DNA of 64,000 bases from Gp7-AA6 sp036395755 (GTDB lineage Bacteria > Acidobacteriota > Thermoanaerobaculia > UBA5066 > Gp7-AA6), in NCBI GenBank assembly GCA_036395755.1, contig DASWCZ010000056.1, positions 14,017 through 78,016 of the forward strand, in the 5' to 3' direction. Each line of letters opens with the position of its first letter. Positions within the stretch are counted from its first letter, which is position 1. Below are positions 27,478 through 35,876 of the stretch, in pieces. The notes beneath the pieces were generated by a model that was not told where the DNA came from, ran no database searches, and saw only the letters and a list, made by a program, of their open reading frames with translations. The position numbers and the translations under genes are program-made.

Positions 27478-28176
27478 GTGGGCCTCACCGAATATCGCAA
27501 GAAGAGACGCTTCGACGTCACCGCGGAGCCCGCGGGTGGGAAGACGCCGCGCCGCGCGAAAGCGAAGAAGCTCTCGTACGTCATCCAGAAGCATCGCGCG
27601 ACGGCGCTCCACTACGACTTCCGACTCGAGTGGAAAGGCGTGCTCCTGTCGTGGGCCGTGCCGAAAGGGCCGTCGCTCGATCCCTCGGTCAAACGGATGG
27701 CGATGCCGACCGAGGACCATCCGATCGAGTACGCGAAGTTCGAGGGGATCATCCCGGAGGGCCAGTACGGTGGCGGGACGGTGATGATCTGGGACAAGGG
27801 CACATGGACTCCGGAGGTCCCCGACGTCGACGCCGCTCTCAAGAAGGGGGATTTGAAGTTCACGCTCGACGGCCACAAGCTGCACGGTTCCTGGGTTCTC
27901 GTCCGGATCCGCGCGCGCGAAGGGGGCCGTCCGCCCTGGCTCCTGATCAAGCATCGGGACGAGTTCGCGAGCAAGAGGGACATCGCGGAGGAGGAGCCCC
28001 GCTCGGTCGTGTCGAAGAGGATCCTCGCGGAGATCGCCCGCGACGAAGGCGGAGACATCGTGAAGGCGGCGAGCGGCGATCCACCTTCGCTGATCAAGAA
28101 GCTGCTGAAGCAGCCGGAGCTCCTCGCGCCGCCGAAGCGCGGCCGGCGCAAAGCCGTCTGGAACTCGAATCGGTGA
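27478..28176 (+). CDS. LigD 3'-phosphoesterase-domain protein
   Basis: A 232-aa stand-alone version of the LigD phosphoesterase module, which trims 3' ribonucleotides and phosphates at DNA ends. His39, His45, Asp47, Arg49, His81 and Tyr85 (QKHRATALHYDFRLE, EDHPIEY) keep the spacing of the known Pseudomonas LigD active site. The opening GLTEYRKKR and AVPKGPSLDP are family-typical. It starts at GTG 27478 behind GGGACGGAAG. The stop overlaps the ligase gene start (GTGA), so it is the first gene of a three-gene end-joining operon. No Ku gene is in the window. Confidence 0.92.
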   Translation: MGLTEYRKKRRFDVTAEPAGGKTPRRAKAKKLSYVIQKHRATALHYDFRLEWKGVLLSWAVPKGPSLDPSVKRMAMPTEDHPIEYAKFEGIIPEGQYGGGTVMIWDKGTWTPEVPDVDAALKKGDLKFTLDGHKLHGSWVLVRIRAREGGRPPWLLIKHRDEFASKRDIAEEEPRSVVSKRILAEIARDEGGDIVKAASGDPPSLIKKLLKQPELLAPPKRGRRKAVWNSNR

Positions 28177-29126
28177 CCGCCGCGTCCGCCCGGAAGGCGC
28201 GCGCCGCCTCCGACAGGATCCCGTTCCGCGTGCGGCCGATGCTGGCGACGCTCTTCCCGGAGCCGTTCCACTATCCGGGCTGGGTCTACGAAGAGAAGTA
28301 CGACGGCTACCGGATCCTCGCTTACAAGGAGGGGAACCGCGTCACGCTCCTCTCCCGCAATGCAAAGGACCGGACCGAGACGTTCTCCGAGATTGCGCGG
28401 GCGATCGCGACCCTGCCGGACCGGACGGTCCTTTTAGACGGCGAAGCCGTCGCCTTCGACCACAAGCTCGTGTCGCGATTCCAGCTCCTTCAGCAGGGCG
28501 AGGTGCCGACTCTCTACGCGGTCTTCGACTGCCTCTACCGCAAGGGGCGCGACCTTCGAAACGAGCCCCTCCCGGTTCGACGCGATGCGCTCGAAGAGGC
28601 GATCGGGGACACGGACCATCTGTTTCCGTCCCGCCGCCTGGAGTCGAACGGCCTGACGGCATACGGGACGGCGAAAAGGAAGGGATGGGAAGGCGTCGTC
28701 GGCAAAGATTCCTCGGCTCCATACCTCGAGGGGCGCAGTACGAAGTGGCTCAAGGTGAAGATCAAGCAGGAGGAGGAGTTCGTGATCGGCGGCTACACGC
28801 CACCGGCCGGATCGCGTTCGCACTTCGGATCGCTGTTGCTCGGCGCCAATCAGGGATCCGACCTCCGATACGTCGGCAAAGTCGGGACCGGTTTCCCGCA
28901 GAAGACGCTGGCGACGCTCCACAAGAAGTTCCAGCCGCTCGTCCGGAAGACCCCGCCGTTCATCGATCCGCCGCGCGAGAAGGGGGCGGTCTGGCTCGTC
29001 CCGAAGCTCGTCGCGCAGATCCAGTTTCAGGAGTGGACCCACGACTGGAAGCTGCGCCAGCCCGTCTTCCTGGGGCTGCGCGACGACAAGAGTCCCGACG
29101 AGGTCATCTTTCCGGAGCCAAAGTGA
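28173..29126 (+). CDS. ATP-dependent DNA ligase (LigD ligase-domain type)
   Basis: A 317-aa ligase. The nucleotidyl-transfer lysine is Lys42 in YEEKYDGYR. Other motifs visible are LLDGEAVAFD, EGVVGKD and TKWLKVKIKQ, followed by an OB-fold domain (EEFVIGGYTPPAGSR to FQEWTHDWKLRQPVFLGLR). The length and sequence match the ligase module of LigD rather than a complete archaeal-type ligase. GTG 28173 overlaps the upstream TGA by 4 bp, and its own TGA overlaps the polymerase gene start the same way. Seals nicks left by end joining. Confidence 0.92.
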   Translation: MTAASARKARAASDRIPFRVRPMLATLFPEPFHYPGWVYEEKYDGYRILAYKEGNRVTLLSRNAKDRTETFSEIARAIATLPDRTVLLDGEAVAFDHKLVSRFQLLQQGEVPTLYAVFDCLYRKGRDLRNEPLPVRRDALEEAIGDTDHLFPSRRLESNGLTAYGTAKRKGWEGVVGKDSSAPYLEGRSTKWLKVKIKQEEEFVIGGYTPPAGSRSHFGSLLLGANQGSDLRYVGKVGTGFPQKTLATLHKKFQPLVRKTPPFIDPPREKGAVWLVPKLVAQIQFQEWTHDWKLRQPVFLGLRDDKSPDEVIFPEPK

Positions 29127-30046
29127 CCGCGTCCCGCCGCAAGCGACTTCCGGGAGATTCGGTCGCGTCCGAACGCCTTCCGATCTCCGTCTCCAATCCG
29201 GACAAGGTCTTCTGGCCGGACGAGGGATACACGAAGCTCGATCTCGTCCGCTTCTACGACTTCGTCTTTCCGAAGCTGAAGCCGTGGATGAAAGACCGCT
29301 TGATCTCGTTGAAGCGCTGCCCGAACGGTCTTGCCGGAAAGTGTTTCTTTCAGAAAGAGAAGCCGGAGTCCATGCCTGCCGATACTCCGACGAAGCGGAT
29401 CGTCCACGAGAACGGCATCCGCAACTACGTCGTCGGCGGGAAGAAGGAGACGCAGCTCGCGCTCGCGAACCTGGGCTGCATCGCGGTCCACGTCTGGGGC
29501 GCCCGCGCGCCGGCGCCGAGGCAGCCGGACTGGCTCTGTTTCGACCTCGACCCGGACTCCGGGAAGTTCGCCGACGCCGCTCGAGCCGGCGTCAAGGTGA
29601 AGGCGGCGCTCGACGCGCTCGACCTCGTTTCGTTCGCCAAGACCTCTGGAAAGAAGGGACTCCACGTCTTCGTGCCAATCCGCCCCGGTCCGGACGCGGA
29701 CGACGTCCGCGGGTTCGCCGAAGTGCTCGGGACGAAGCTCGCTTCCGCGTATCCCAAAGATTTGACGATGGAAGGCTCCATCGCGAAGCGCAAAGGGCGT
29801 GTCTACCTCGATCCGTTCCGCAACGGCTTCGCGCAGACGGTCGTCTCGCCGTTCTGCGTCCGCCGTTTCCCGCGGGCACCGGTCTCGACGCCGCTCGAAT
29901 GGTCGGAGGTCAAGCCGACTCTCGATCCGGGAGAGTTCAACATCTCCAACTTCGACGAACGGCTGAAGAAGGCCGATCCCTGGGCCGATTTCTGGAAGAA
30001 CCGGCAGGATCTGAAACCGGCGATCGCCGCTCTCAAGAGGCTGTAG
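29123..30046 (+). CDS. LigD-type DNA polymerase/primase (prim-pol) domain protein
   Basis: A 307-aa archaeo-eukaryotic primase-like polymerase that fills gaps and adds ribonucleotides at breaks. The catalytic acidic pair is Asp141 and Asp143 (CFDLDPDSG). The third acidic residue lies in YLDPFRNGFAQTVVSPF, and SGKKGLHVFVPI is the conserved nucleotide-binding strand. It starts at GTG 29123 in a GTGA overlap. Together with the two preceding genes it restores all three LigD activities as separate polypeptides, in the order phosphoesterase, ligase, polymerase. Confidence 0.92.
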   Translation: MTASRRKRLPGDSVASERLPISVSNPDKVFWPDEGYTKLDLVRFYDFVFPKLKPWMKDRLISLKRCPNGLAGKCFFQKEKPESMPADTPTKRIVHENGIRNYVVGGKKETQLALANLGCIAVHVWGARAPAPRQPDWLCFDLDPDSGKFADAARAGVKVKAALDALDLVSFAKTSGKKGLHVFVPIRPGPDADDVRGFAEVLGTKLASAYPKDLTMEGSIAKRKGRVYLDPFRNGFAQTVVSPFCVRRFPRAPVSTPLEWSEVKPTLDPGEFNISNFDERLKKADPWADFWKNRQDLKPAIAALKRL

Positions 30047-30054
30047 AGGTCCGC

Positions 30055-30060
30055 TAGACT
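30055..30060 (+). promoter_or_regulatory. -10-like box TAGACT before the PIG-V-like gene
   Basis: GCTAGACT ends 9 nt before GTG 30070, immediately after the polymerase stop. No Shine-Dalgarno is seen, consistent with a very short leader. Confidence 0.38.
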
Positions 30061-30069
30061 TTCCGGCGC

Positions 30070-31236
30070 GTGAGGGCTCTCGAAAAACTGGTCGCGTTCC
30101 TCGGCCGCCACTTCGGCCCGCCGCGGCTCTTCCTCGCGGTCGCGGCGTGGGTACTCGCGCTCGGCGCCTGGGGCATGGTCGCGCGGACGTATCTTCCGGT
30201 CGAGCACTGGCTGCGCTGGGAGATCCCGCTCGAGCTCCGCGCGCCGCTCTACGCGAAGTTCGACTCCGGGTGGTACCTCGCGATCATCGAGTGGGGCTAC
30301 GGGAGACCTCCTCCCGATGGCAGGCCCTCGAACCACGCGTTCTTTCCGCTCTATCCGACGACGGCGAAGGTTCTTCGCGACACGTTCGCGATCGACGGGT
30401 TCCACGCCGGTCTCGTGGTGACGTACGCGTGCCTCTTCCTGGCGATGAGCCTGTTCTACCGGGAGGGCGTGGAGAGGCTCGGGGAAGGTGACGCCTCCGC
30501 TTCCGTGGCTTTCCTTCTTCTTTTCCCCACGTCGTTCTTCCTCGCGGCCGTGTACGCCGAGTCGATGTTCCTGCTCTTCGCGCTCCTCGCCTTCCGGGAC
30601 GCGCGGCGCGGGCCTGCCGCCAGATCCACTCTCTGGGGATTCCTTCTCGGGCTGACCCGCGCGTCGGCGCTCGCCGTGGCGCCGGCGCTGTTTCTCGCGG
30701 CGCTCGAGAATCGCTCGCCCGACGGTCGCCGGCCATGGGGCAGGGCGCTCGTGGCGGGCCTCGTACCCGCCGCGACGGTCTTCCTCTGGATCTTCGGGAT
30801 CGGATGGGTATACGGCGAGCCCGGTCTCTTCTTCCGCTCGATGCAGGGGTGGCACCGCGGCACGAGCTCGCTCTCGGGCATCGCGGCGTGGGCCGTTTCC
30901 ATGGGGGTGCGCTTCAAGCACATGGACTGGGAACGTGACCCGAGCTTCGCGCTCGACTACGGCGCGGCGCTCCTCTTCTCTGCCGTCGGCGTCTACCAGC
31001 TCGTGAAGAGGCGGTGGGCCGACGCGGCGTGGACCGGGGCAGCGATCACGCTTCCCATGACGACCGGCCTCTCCGGGGGGATGCCGCGGTTCCTGATGGT
31101 CGTCTATCCGGTCTATTTCGCGCTCGCCGAAGGATCGCGAGGCCGGCCGCGAGCTCGGCTCGTGTGGTGGGTCGTTTCGGGCGGATTGCTCCTCGCCGCC
31201 GCCGCGCGATTCGTCAACTGGCACTGGGTCGCGTGA
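30070..31236 (+). CDS. PIG-V-like GT-C mannosyltransferase family membrane protein
   Basis: A 388-aa protein with about nine hydrophobic helices. FDSGWYLAIIEWGY in the first loop and HAFFPLYP match the PIG-V family, which transfers mannose from a polyprenyl-phosphate donor. TSFFLAAVYAESMFLL is the next conserved segment. GTG 30070 follows a TAGACT box. It opens an operon with a methyltransferase, an aminotransferase, a GT2 and a cupin, joined by 1-4 bp overlaps, so it likely acts in surface-glycan assembly at the inner membrane. Confidence 0.82.
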   Translation: MRALEKLVAFLGRHFGPPRLFLAVAAWVLALGAWGMVARTYLPVEHWLRWEIPLELRAPLYAKFDSGWYLAIIEWGYGRPPPDGRPSNHAFFPLYPTTAKVLRDTFAIDGFHAGLVVTYACLFLAMSLFYREGVERLGEGDASASVAFLLLFPTSFFLAAVYAESMFLLFALLAFRDARRGPAARSTLWGFLLGLTRASALAVAPALFLAALENRSPDGRRPWGRALVAGLVPAATVFLWIFGIGWVYGEPGLFFRSMQGWHRGTSSLSGIAAWAVSMGVRFKHMDWERDPSFALDYGAALLFSAVGVYQLVKRRWADAAWTGAAITLPMTTGLSGGMPRFLMVVYPVYFALAEGSRGRPRARLVWWVVSGGLLLAAAARFVNWHWVA

Positions 31237-32030
31237 ACCCCGCCGAGTACGCGGCGATGTTCGCGGTCGAGGACCGCCACTGGTGGTACGTCGGCGTGCG
31301 GCGGGAGATCGAACGAGCGCTCGAGACGGTTCGGGCGCCCGGGAATCGCCGCCCGCGCATCCTCGACGCGGGCTGCGGAACCGGAGGGCTGCTGGCGAAC
31401 CTCATGACCCCGGCATGGAAGGTGGGTCTCGAGATCTCGTCCGAAGGAATCCGCCTCTCGCAGTCGCGGGGTCTCGCGGCCCTCGTCTCCGGAAGCGTTT
31501 CCGCGCTTCCTTTCGCGGACGGCTCTTTCGACGCGGTCGTGTCGATCGACGTCCTCTGCCACTCGCGTGTGGAGGAGCGGCAGGCGCTCGAGGAGGCGGC
31601 GCGAGTGCTCCGGCCCGGAGGGATCCTGCTCGCGCAGGTGCCGGCCTTCGACTTCCTCCGGGGCGAGCACGACGCAGCCGTCTGGACGAAGCGGCGGTAC
31701 CGGCGCGCGGAGGTCTCCGACCTGGTCTCGAAAGCCGGGCTCGCTCCGCGGCGCTCCGGATACCGCAATGCGCTCCTCTTCCCGGCGGCCGCCGTTCTCC
31801 GGCTCTTCCGGCGGCGGCAAGTCTCCCGTGAGAGCGCGCGCTCCGACGTGCGGCCCGTTCCCCGGATCGTGAACGTTCTTCTCTCGGGAGTCCTCGCGAT
31901 CGAGAGACGGTTCCGCGGGAGCTTTCCCTTCGGGCTCTCGGTCTTTTGCGTGGCCGAGAAGCCCCTCGTCGCGCGGGATACCATCCGCCGTCCGGCCGAT
32001 CCGGCGGCCGCGGGGGGTGCAAAGGAATGA
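31233..32030 (+). CDS. SAM-dependent methyltransferase (class I)
   Basis: A 265-aa methyltransferase with ILDAGCGTGGL as SAM motif I, VVSIDVLCHSRVEE as motif II and VLRPGGILLAQVPAF as motif III. The N-terminal RHWWYVGVRREIE is typical of methyltransferases in glycan clusters. GTG 31233 overlaps the PIG-V-like stop (GTGA). Its own TGA overlaps the aminotransferase ATG (ATGA). The substrate is probably a sugar or lipid intermediate. Confidence 0.8.
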   Translation: MNPAEYAAMFAVEDRHWWYVGVRREIERALETVRAPGNRRPRILDAGCGTGGLLANLMTPAWKVGLEISSEGIRLSQSRGLAALVSGSVSALPFADGSFDAVVSIDVLCHSRVEERQALEEAARVLRPGGILLAQVPAFDFLRGEHDAAVWTKRRYRRAEVSDLVSKAGLAPRRSGYRNALLFPAAAVLRLFRRRQVSRESARSDVRPVPRIVNVLLSGVLAIERRFRGSFPFGLSVFCVAEKPLVARDTIRRPADPAAAGGAKE

Positions 32031-33139
32031 TCCCGGTCTGGGAGCCGGTCCTCGACGGGAACGAGAAGCGGTACGTTCTCGACTGTCTCGAGACGAACTG
32101 GATCTCTTCGCTCGGCTCTTACATCACCCGTTTCGAGGAGAGCGTGGCGCGGTACTGCGGCGTGCCGTACGGCGTGGCCTGCTCGAGCTGTACGACCGCC
32201 CTCCACCTCGCGCTGGTCGCCCTCGGCATCGGGCCGGGCGACGAAGTGCTGATCCCCGACTTCACCCTGATCGTCTCGGCGAATACGGTCATCCAGGCGG
32301 GCGCCCGTCCCGTCCTCGTCGACGCAGATCCGAAGACGTGGTGCATCGATCCCTCGAAGCTCGAAGAGAAGATCGGTCCGCGCACCCGGGCGGTAATGCC
32401 GGTCCACATGTACGGGCATCCATGCGATATGCCGGCGATCCGGGAGATCGCGCGCCGCCACGATCTCCTCGTGATCGAGGACTGCGCGGAGGCGCACGGG
32501 GCCGAGATCGCGGGCAGGATGGTCGGCAGCTTCGGCGACGCGGCATGCTTTTCTTTCTACGGCAACAAGATCCTGACGACCGGAGAGGGGGGGATGGTCC
32601 TCTGTTCCGACGCGGCGCTCGCCGAGAAGATGCGTCTCCTCCGCAACCAGGCCTTCGCTCAACCGCGATTCGTCCACCGGGAGATCGGTTTCAACTACCG
32701 GATCACCAACGTCCAGGCGGCGATCGGGCTCGCGCAGACCGAGAAGGTCGAACAGAAGGTCGAGAGAAAGCGCGAGATCGCGCGCTGGTATGCGGAGGCA
32801 TTCGCGAGAGTGGAAGATGTCAACCTGCCGTGGGAGGCGCCGGGCGCGAAGAACGTCTACTGGATGTACGGCGTCAAGCTCGGTGACTCGTTCCGGCACG
32901 GTCGCGACGGCGTCATGGCGGCGATGAAGGAGAAAGGGGTCGAGACGCGCGCCTTTTTCTGCCCCATGCACAGCCAGCCCGTCTTCGCCGGGAACGATCC
33001 GCGATTTCCCGAAACGTCCGGCGAGTACCCCGTGTCGGACGATCTCTGGAAGCGCGGGCTCTATCTGCCGTCGGGACTCGGCCTGACGCGTTCGCAGGTC
33101 GAGGAGGTCGCCGGCAAGCTCGCGGAGTGCCGAGATTGA
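32027..33139 (+). CDS. DegT/DnrJ/EryC1/StrS sugar aminotransferase (perosamine-synthase-like)
   Basis: A 370-aa PLP enzyme that aminates a nucleotide keto-sugar. The PLP lysine is Lys181 in YGNKILTTGEGG. CSSCTTALHLAL binds the cofactor phosphate, and VIEDCAEAHGAE carries the aspartate that pairs with the pyridine nitrogen. The opening IPVWEPVLDGNEKRYVLDCLETNWISS resembles GDP-perosamine synthases and related enzymes. ATG 32027 has GGA just upstream and overlaps the previous stop. The keto-sugar precursor enzymes are not in the window. Confidence 0.88.
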   Translation: MIPVWEPVLDGNEKRYVLDCLETNWISSLGSYITRFEESVARYCGVPYGVACSSCTTALHLALVALGIGPGDEVLIPDFTLIVSANTVIQAGARPVLVDADPKTWCIDPSKLEEKIGPRTRAVMPVHMYGHPCDMPAIREIARRHDLLVIEDCAEAHGAEIAGRMVGSFGDAACFSFYGNKILTTGEGGMVLCSDAALAEKMRLLRNQAFAQPRFVHREIGFNYRITNVQAAIGLAQTEKVEQKVERKREIARWYAEAFARVEDVNLPWEAPGAKNVYWMYGVKLGDSFRHGRDGVMAAMKEKGVETRAFFCPMHSQPVFAGNDPRFPETSGEYPVSDDLWKRGLYLPSGLGLTRSQVEEVAGKLAECRD

Positions 33140-33870
33140 GCCGTGCCCAGGGCGCGCTCCCGGGCGATCCCCGGGTCTCGATCGTGCTCGCCACCTTCAA
33201 CGAGAGGGAAAACATCCTCGAGACGATTCGCGGGATCTTCGAGCACCTCGGCGGTTCCACGGAGATCATCGTCGTGGACGACGATTCCCCCGACGGCACC
33301 TGGAAGCTCGCGCAGGATCTGAACGACCCCCGCGTCAAGGTCATCCGTCGCGTGGGGACGCGCGGCCTGGCATCCGCGTTCAACCGCGGGATCCTCGAGA
33401 GCCGGGGCGCGATCGTCGGCTGGATGGACGCGGACATGTGCATGCCTCCCGCAATGCTGCCGGGAATGGTGAAGCTGCTCGATGAGTCCGACGTCGTCGT
33501 CGGGTCGCGATACGCGCCGGGCGGCAGGGATGACCGGGCCCGGCTGCGGGTCATATCGAGCCGCCTGATCAACCGCCTGGCCACGACCGTTCTCGGGTAC
33601 GGGATCCGCGACTACGACAGCGGCTTCGTGGTCCTGCGGCGATCGGTCTTCGACAAGGTCTCCTTGATCCCCACCGGCTACGGTGCCTACTTCATGGAGT
33701 TCCTGTATACGTGCCGGCGCAAAGGGCTGACCGTGCGGGAAGTGCCCTACACCTTTCGTGATCGGCAGAAGGGAATCTCGAAGTCCGCGCCGAGCCTCTG
33801 GAGGTTTTTCCGTACGGGTCTCCAGTACGTGACGCGGATTTTCGTGGCCCGCGTCCGGAGTCACGACTGA
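33136..33870 (+). CDS. Glycosyltransferase family 2, dolichyl-phosphate-mannose-synthase-like
   Basis: About 244 aa. VLATFNERENI, VVDDDSPDGT and GWMDADMCMPP are the metal and nucleotide-sugar motifs. SRLINRLATTVLGYGIRDYDSGFVVLRR is the DPM1-type acceptor region. It probably makes a polyprenyl-phosphate hexose, the donor for the PIG-V-like enzyme upstream. TTG 33136 is chosen: it overlaps the aminotransferase stop (TTGA) and has GGAG 8 nt upstream. GTG 33127 is an alternative. Confidence 0.87.
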   Translation: MSRAQGALPGDPRVSIVLATFNERENILETIRGIFEHLGGSTEIIVVDDDSPDGTWKLAQDLNDPRVKVIRRVGTRGLASAFNRGILESRGAIVGWMDADMCMPPAMLPGMVKLLDESDVVVGSRYAPGGRDDRARLRVISSRLINRLATTVLGYGIRDYDSGFVVLRRSVFDKVSLIPTGYGAYFMEFLYTCRRKGLTVREVPYTFRDRQKGISKSAPSLWRFFRTGLQYVTRIFVARVRSHD

Positions 33871-34244
33871 TGCCTCACGAGATCCTGCCCCCGCTCTTCG
33901 AGCGTCGCGACGATCGCGGCGTTTTCCGCGAAGTCCTGGCCGGCTTCCCGGCCGGGACCGTCGTGTGCGGGCGGATGAAGGCCGGCGCGGTGATGGGGAA
34001 CCACTATCACCGCCGGACCCGCGTCTTCTTCTATCTCCTCGCCGGGGAAGCCGACGTGCGGACCGTGGACGTCGAGAGCGGCGCGAAAGAGGGCTTCCCG
34101 CTCGGCGAGAACCGGGGCGTCTTCTTCGAGCCCGGGCAATCGCACGCGATCCGATTCGGAGTGGACTCCGAGTTCCTCATGCTCAAGTCGCTGCCCTACG
34201 ATCCGGCAGATCCCGACACGATCGAATTCCCCGTGCCGGAGTGA
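33870..34244 (+). CDS. Cupin-fold protein (sugar epimerase/ketoisomerase-like)
   Basis: A 124-aa single-domain cupin. GNHYHRRTRVFFYLLAGEA carries the metal-type histidines, and FFEPGQSHAIRFG is the second cupin motif. It resembles WxcM/FdtA-like and capsular-polysaccharide cupins. The ATG shares one base with the preceding TGA (TGATG), so it is coupled to the sugar operon. Role in sugar isomerisation is inferred from context. It converges, with no gap, on the DUF4442 gene. Confidence 0.7.
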   Translation: MPHEILPPLFERRDDRGVFREVLAGFPAGTVVCGRMKAGAVMGNHYHRRTRVFFYLLAGEADVRTVDVESGAKEGFPLGENRGVFFEPGQSHAIRFGVDSEFLMLKSLPYDPADPDTIEFPVPE

Positions 34245-34676
34245 TCACCGCGCGTTTCGGCGAATGTAGATCGTCTTCTCCACTCTCGCGTGGACGGTGC
34301 CGGCGGAGTCGACGAGATCCACGTTGTAGACACGATCGATCGAATTCTCCGTCTCGAGTGCTCGTCGGATCATCTCAATCTCCTCTTCCTCGATCATGAA
34401 CCGCGCAAAGAGCGTTCCGCGTCCCGGTTTCCGGAACCGGATCGTCGCGGCTTTGTCCCAGACGGTGTATCCGGGTCCGAGAATCTTGATCAGCATGATC
34501 ATGTAGTGTGGATCGACCGCGCCGTAGAGGCTCCCTCCGTAGATCGTCCCGACGTAGTTGCGCGTGCGCCAGTTGAGAGGGAGTTTCACGTGGACTTCCC
34601 GGAAGTCGCTGGAGATGTAAGTGACGCGGGCACCCGTGCCGCGGAAGGCGGGGAAGAAGTTGAAGCCCCACCTCAT
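34245..34676 (-). CDS. DUF4442 hotdog-fold thioesterase-like protein
   Basis: A 143-aa protein with the DUF4442 signature NYVGTIYGGSLYGAVDPHYMIML, which forms the hotdog central helix region, followed by AATIRFRKPGRG and VYNVDLVDSAG strands. DUF4442 proteins are thought to be acyl-CoA thioesterase relatives; the substrate is not known. ATG 34676 is chosen because related proteins begin at this RWGFNFFPAFRGTG stretch. TTG 34703 would add nine residues. It is monocistronic. Confidence 0.82.
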   Translation of the reverse strand: MRWGFNFFPAFRGTGARVTYISSDFREVHVKLPLNWRTRNYVGTIYGGSLYGAVDPHYMIMLIKILGPGYTVWDKAATIRFRKPGRGTLFARFMIEEEEIEMIRRALETENSIDRVYNVDLVDSAGTVHARVEKTIYIRRNAR

Positions 34677-34819
34677 TCTCCGGGACGTAGGTGATTCAGG
34701 CAAAACCGGAGGCCTTCGTTTGAATTCTCTCGGCCGCCGGCCGCGCAGCGACCGCCAGCGGCCGACAGTTGCCCCACCTCATTCGCCGCGAAGCGGCACT
34801 TTCCGGCACGATCGAATGC

Positions 34820-34825
34820 TAGATT
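34820..34825 (+). promoter_or_regulatory. -10-like box TAGATT before the radical SAM gene
   Basis: GCTAGATT ends 7 nt before ATG 34833. The gene lacks a Shine-Dalgarno, so a leaderless or near-leaderless transcript is likely. Confidence 0.42.
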
Positions 34826-34832
34826 AGTCTCG

Positions 34833-35876
34833 ATGTACGAACCGGGCTACGTCGGGCTGCTCGCCTCCGGCGAGCTCGAAGAGCGCGTCGAAAAGCTCTA
34901 CGCGCTGCTCTCCTCGTGCACCGTCTGCCCGCGCAACTGCGGCAACGACCGGCTCGCAAACGTCCTCGCCTCCTGCGCGTCGGGGCTCGATCCGGTCGTC
35001 TCCTCCTACACCGCGCACTTCGGCGAGGAGCCGGTCCTCTCGGGTACGCGGGGCGCGGGCAACGTCTTTTTCGGCAACTGCAACCTGCGGTGCGTCTACT
35101 GCCAGAACTGGCAGATCAGCCAGGATTGGAAGACGCAGCGGGGCAACGAAGTGCCGGTCGAGCGGCTCGCGGGGATGCTTCTCGAGTTGCAAAGTCGCGG
35201 CTGCCACAACATCGGTTTCGTCTCCCCGACTCACTACGCGCCGCAGATGGCGCAGGCGGTGCTGCTCGCCGCGCGCAGCGGACTGCATTTGCCGGTCGTC
35301 TACAACACGAACGCATACGACTCGGTCGAGGTCCTGCGTCTCCTCGACGGGATCGTCGACGTCTACCTGCCCGACTTCAAGTACGCCGACTCCGGCGCCG
35401 GTTGGACGTACTCGAAGGTGCCCGACTATCCCGAGCGCGCCCGCGAAGCGCTCGTCGAGATGTACCGGCAGAAAGGATCAGCTCTCGTCTACGGCGAGGA
35501 CGGCCTCTTGAAGAGCGGACTGCTCGTCCGGATGCTCGTCCTGCCCAACGGCGTCGGAGGGATCTCAGATTCCCTCGCGTGGATCGCGGAGACGCTTTCT
35601 CCCCGCGTCGCGATCTCGCTCATGGCGCAGTACTACCCGATCCACCGGGCGTCGAACGACGCGCGCTACTCCGCCCTCTCCCGCGAGATCACGGCGGGGG
35701 AGTGGGAGGAAGCGCTCGCCGCGCTCGAGGCGAACGGATTCTCGAACGGCTTCCAGCAGGAGCTTGAGACCGCGAACCGCTACTACCGCCCGGACTTCAC
35801 GGACCGCGAGACGCCGTTCAAGGACCTCCGCGACTTCACTTCAGGGCCGATTCCAGTTTCGACAACCGCGCCTTGA
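34833..35876 (+). CDS. Radical SAM protein, pyruvate formate-lyase-activase-like (COG1313 type)
   Basis: A 347-aa protein. The radical SAM cluster motif is CNLRCVYC (GNCNLRCVYCQNWQ). An N-terminal CTVCPRNCGNDR gives extra cysteines, typical of the PflX/COG1313 group. The TIM-barrel part includes GFVSPTHYAPQMAQA and VDVYLPDFKYAD. The substrate is unknown; family members are annotated as glycyl-radical activase-like, but no glycyl-radical enzyme is nearby. The last 41 bp overlap the convergent S74 gene. Confidence 0.85.
   Translation: MYEPGYVGLLASGELEERVEKLYALLSSCTVCPRNCGNDRLANVLASCASGLDPVVSSYTAHFGEEPVLSGTRGAGNVFFGNCNLRCVYCQNWQISQDWKTQRGNEVPVERLAGMLLELQSRGCHNIGFVSPTHYAPQMAQAVLLAARSGLHLPVVYNTNAYDSVEVLRLLDGIVDVYLPDFKYADSGAGWTYSKVPDYPERAREALVEMYRQKGSALVYGEDGLLKSGLLVRMLVLPNGVGGISDSLAWIAETLSPRVAISLMAQYYPIHRASNDARYSALSREITAGEWEEALAALEANGFSNGFQQELETANRYYRPDFTDRETPFKDLRDFTSGPIPVSTTAP

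Noticed and set aside
27478..30046. Reading the three LigD modules as one broken pseudogene
   Set aside because: Each has an intact active site, its own GTG start and a GTGA junction, so separate functional genes fit better.
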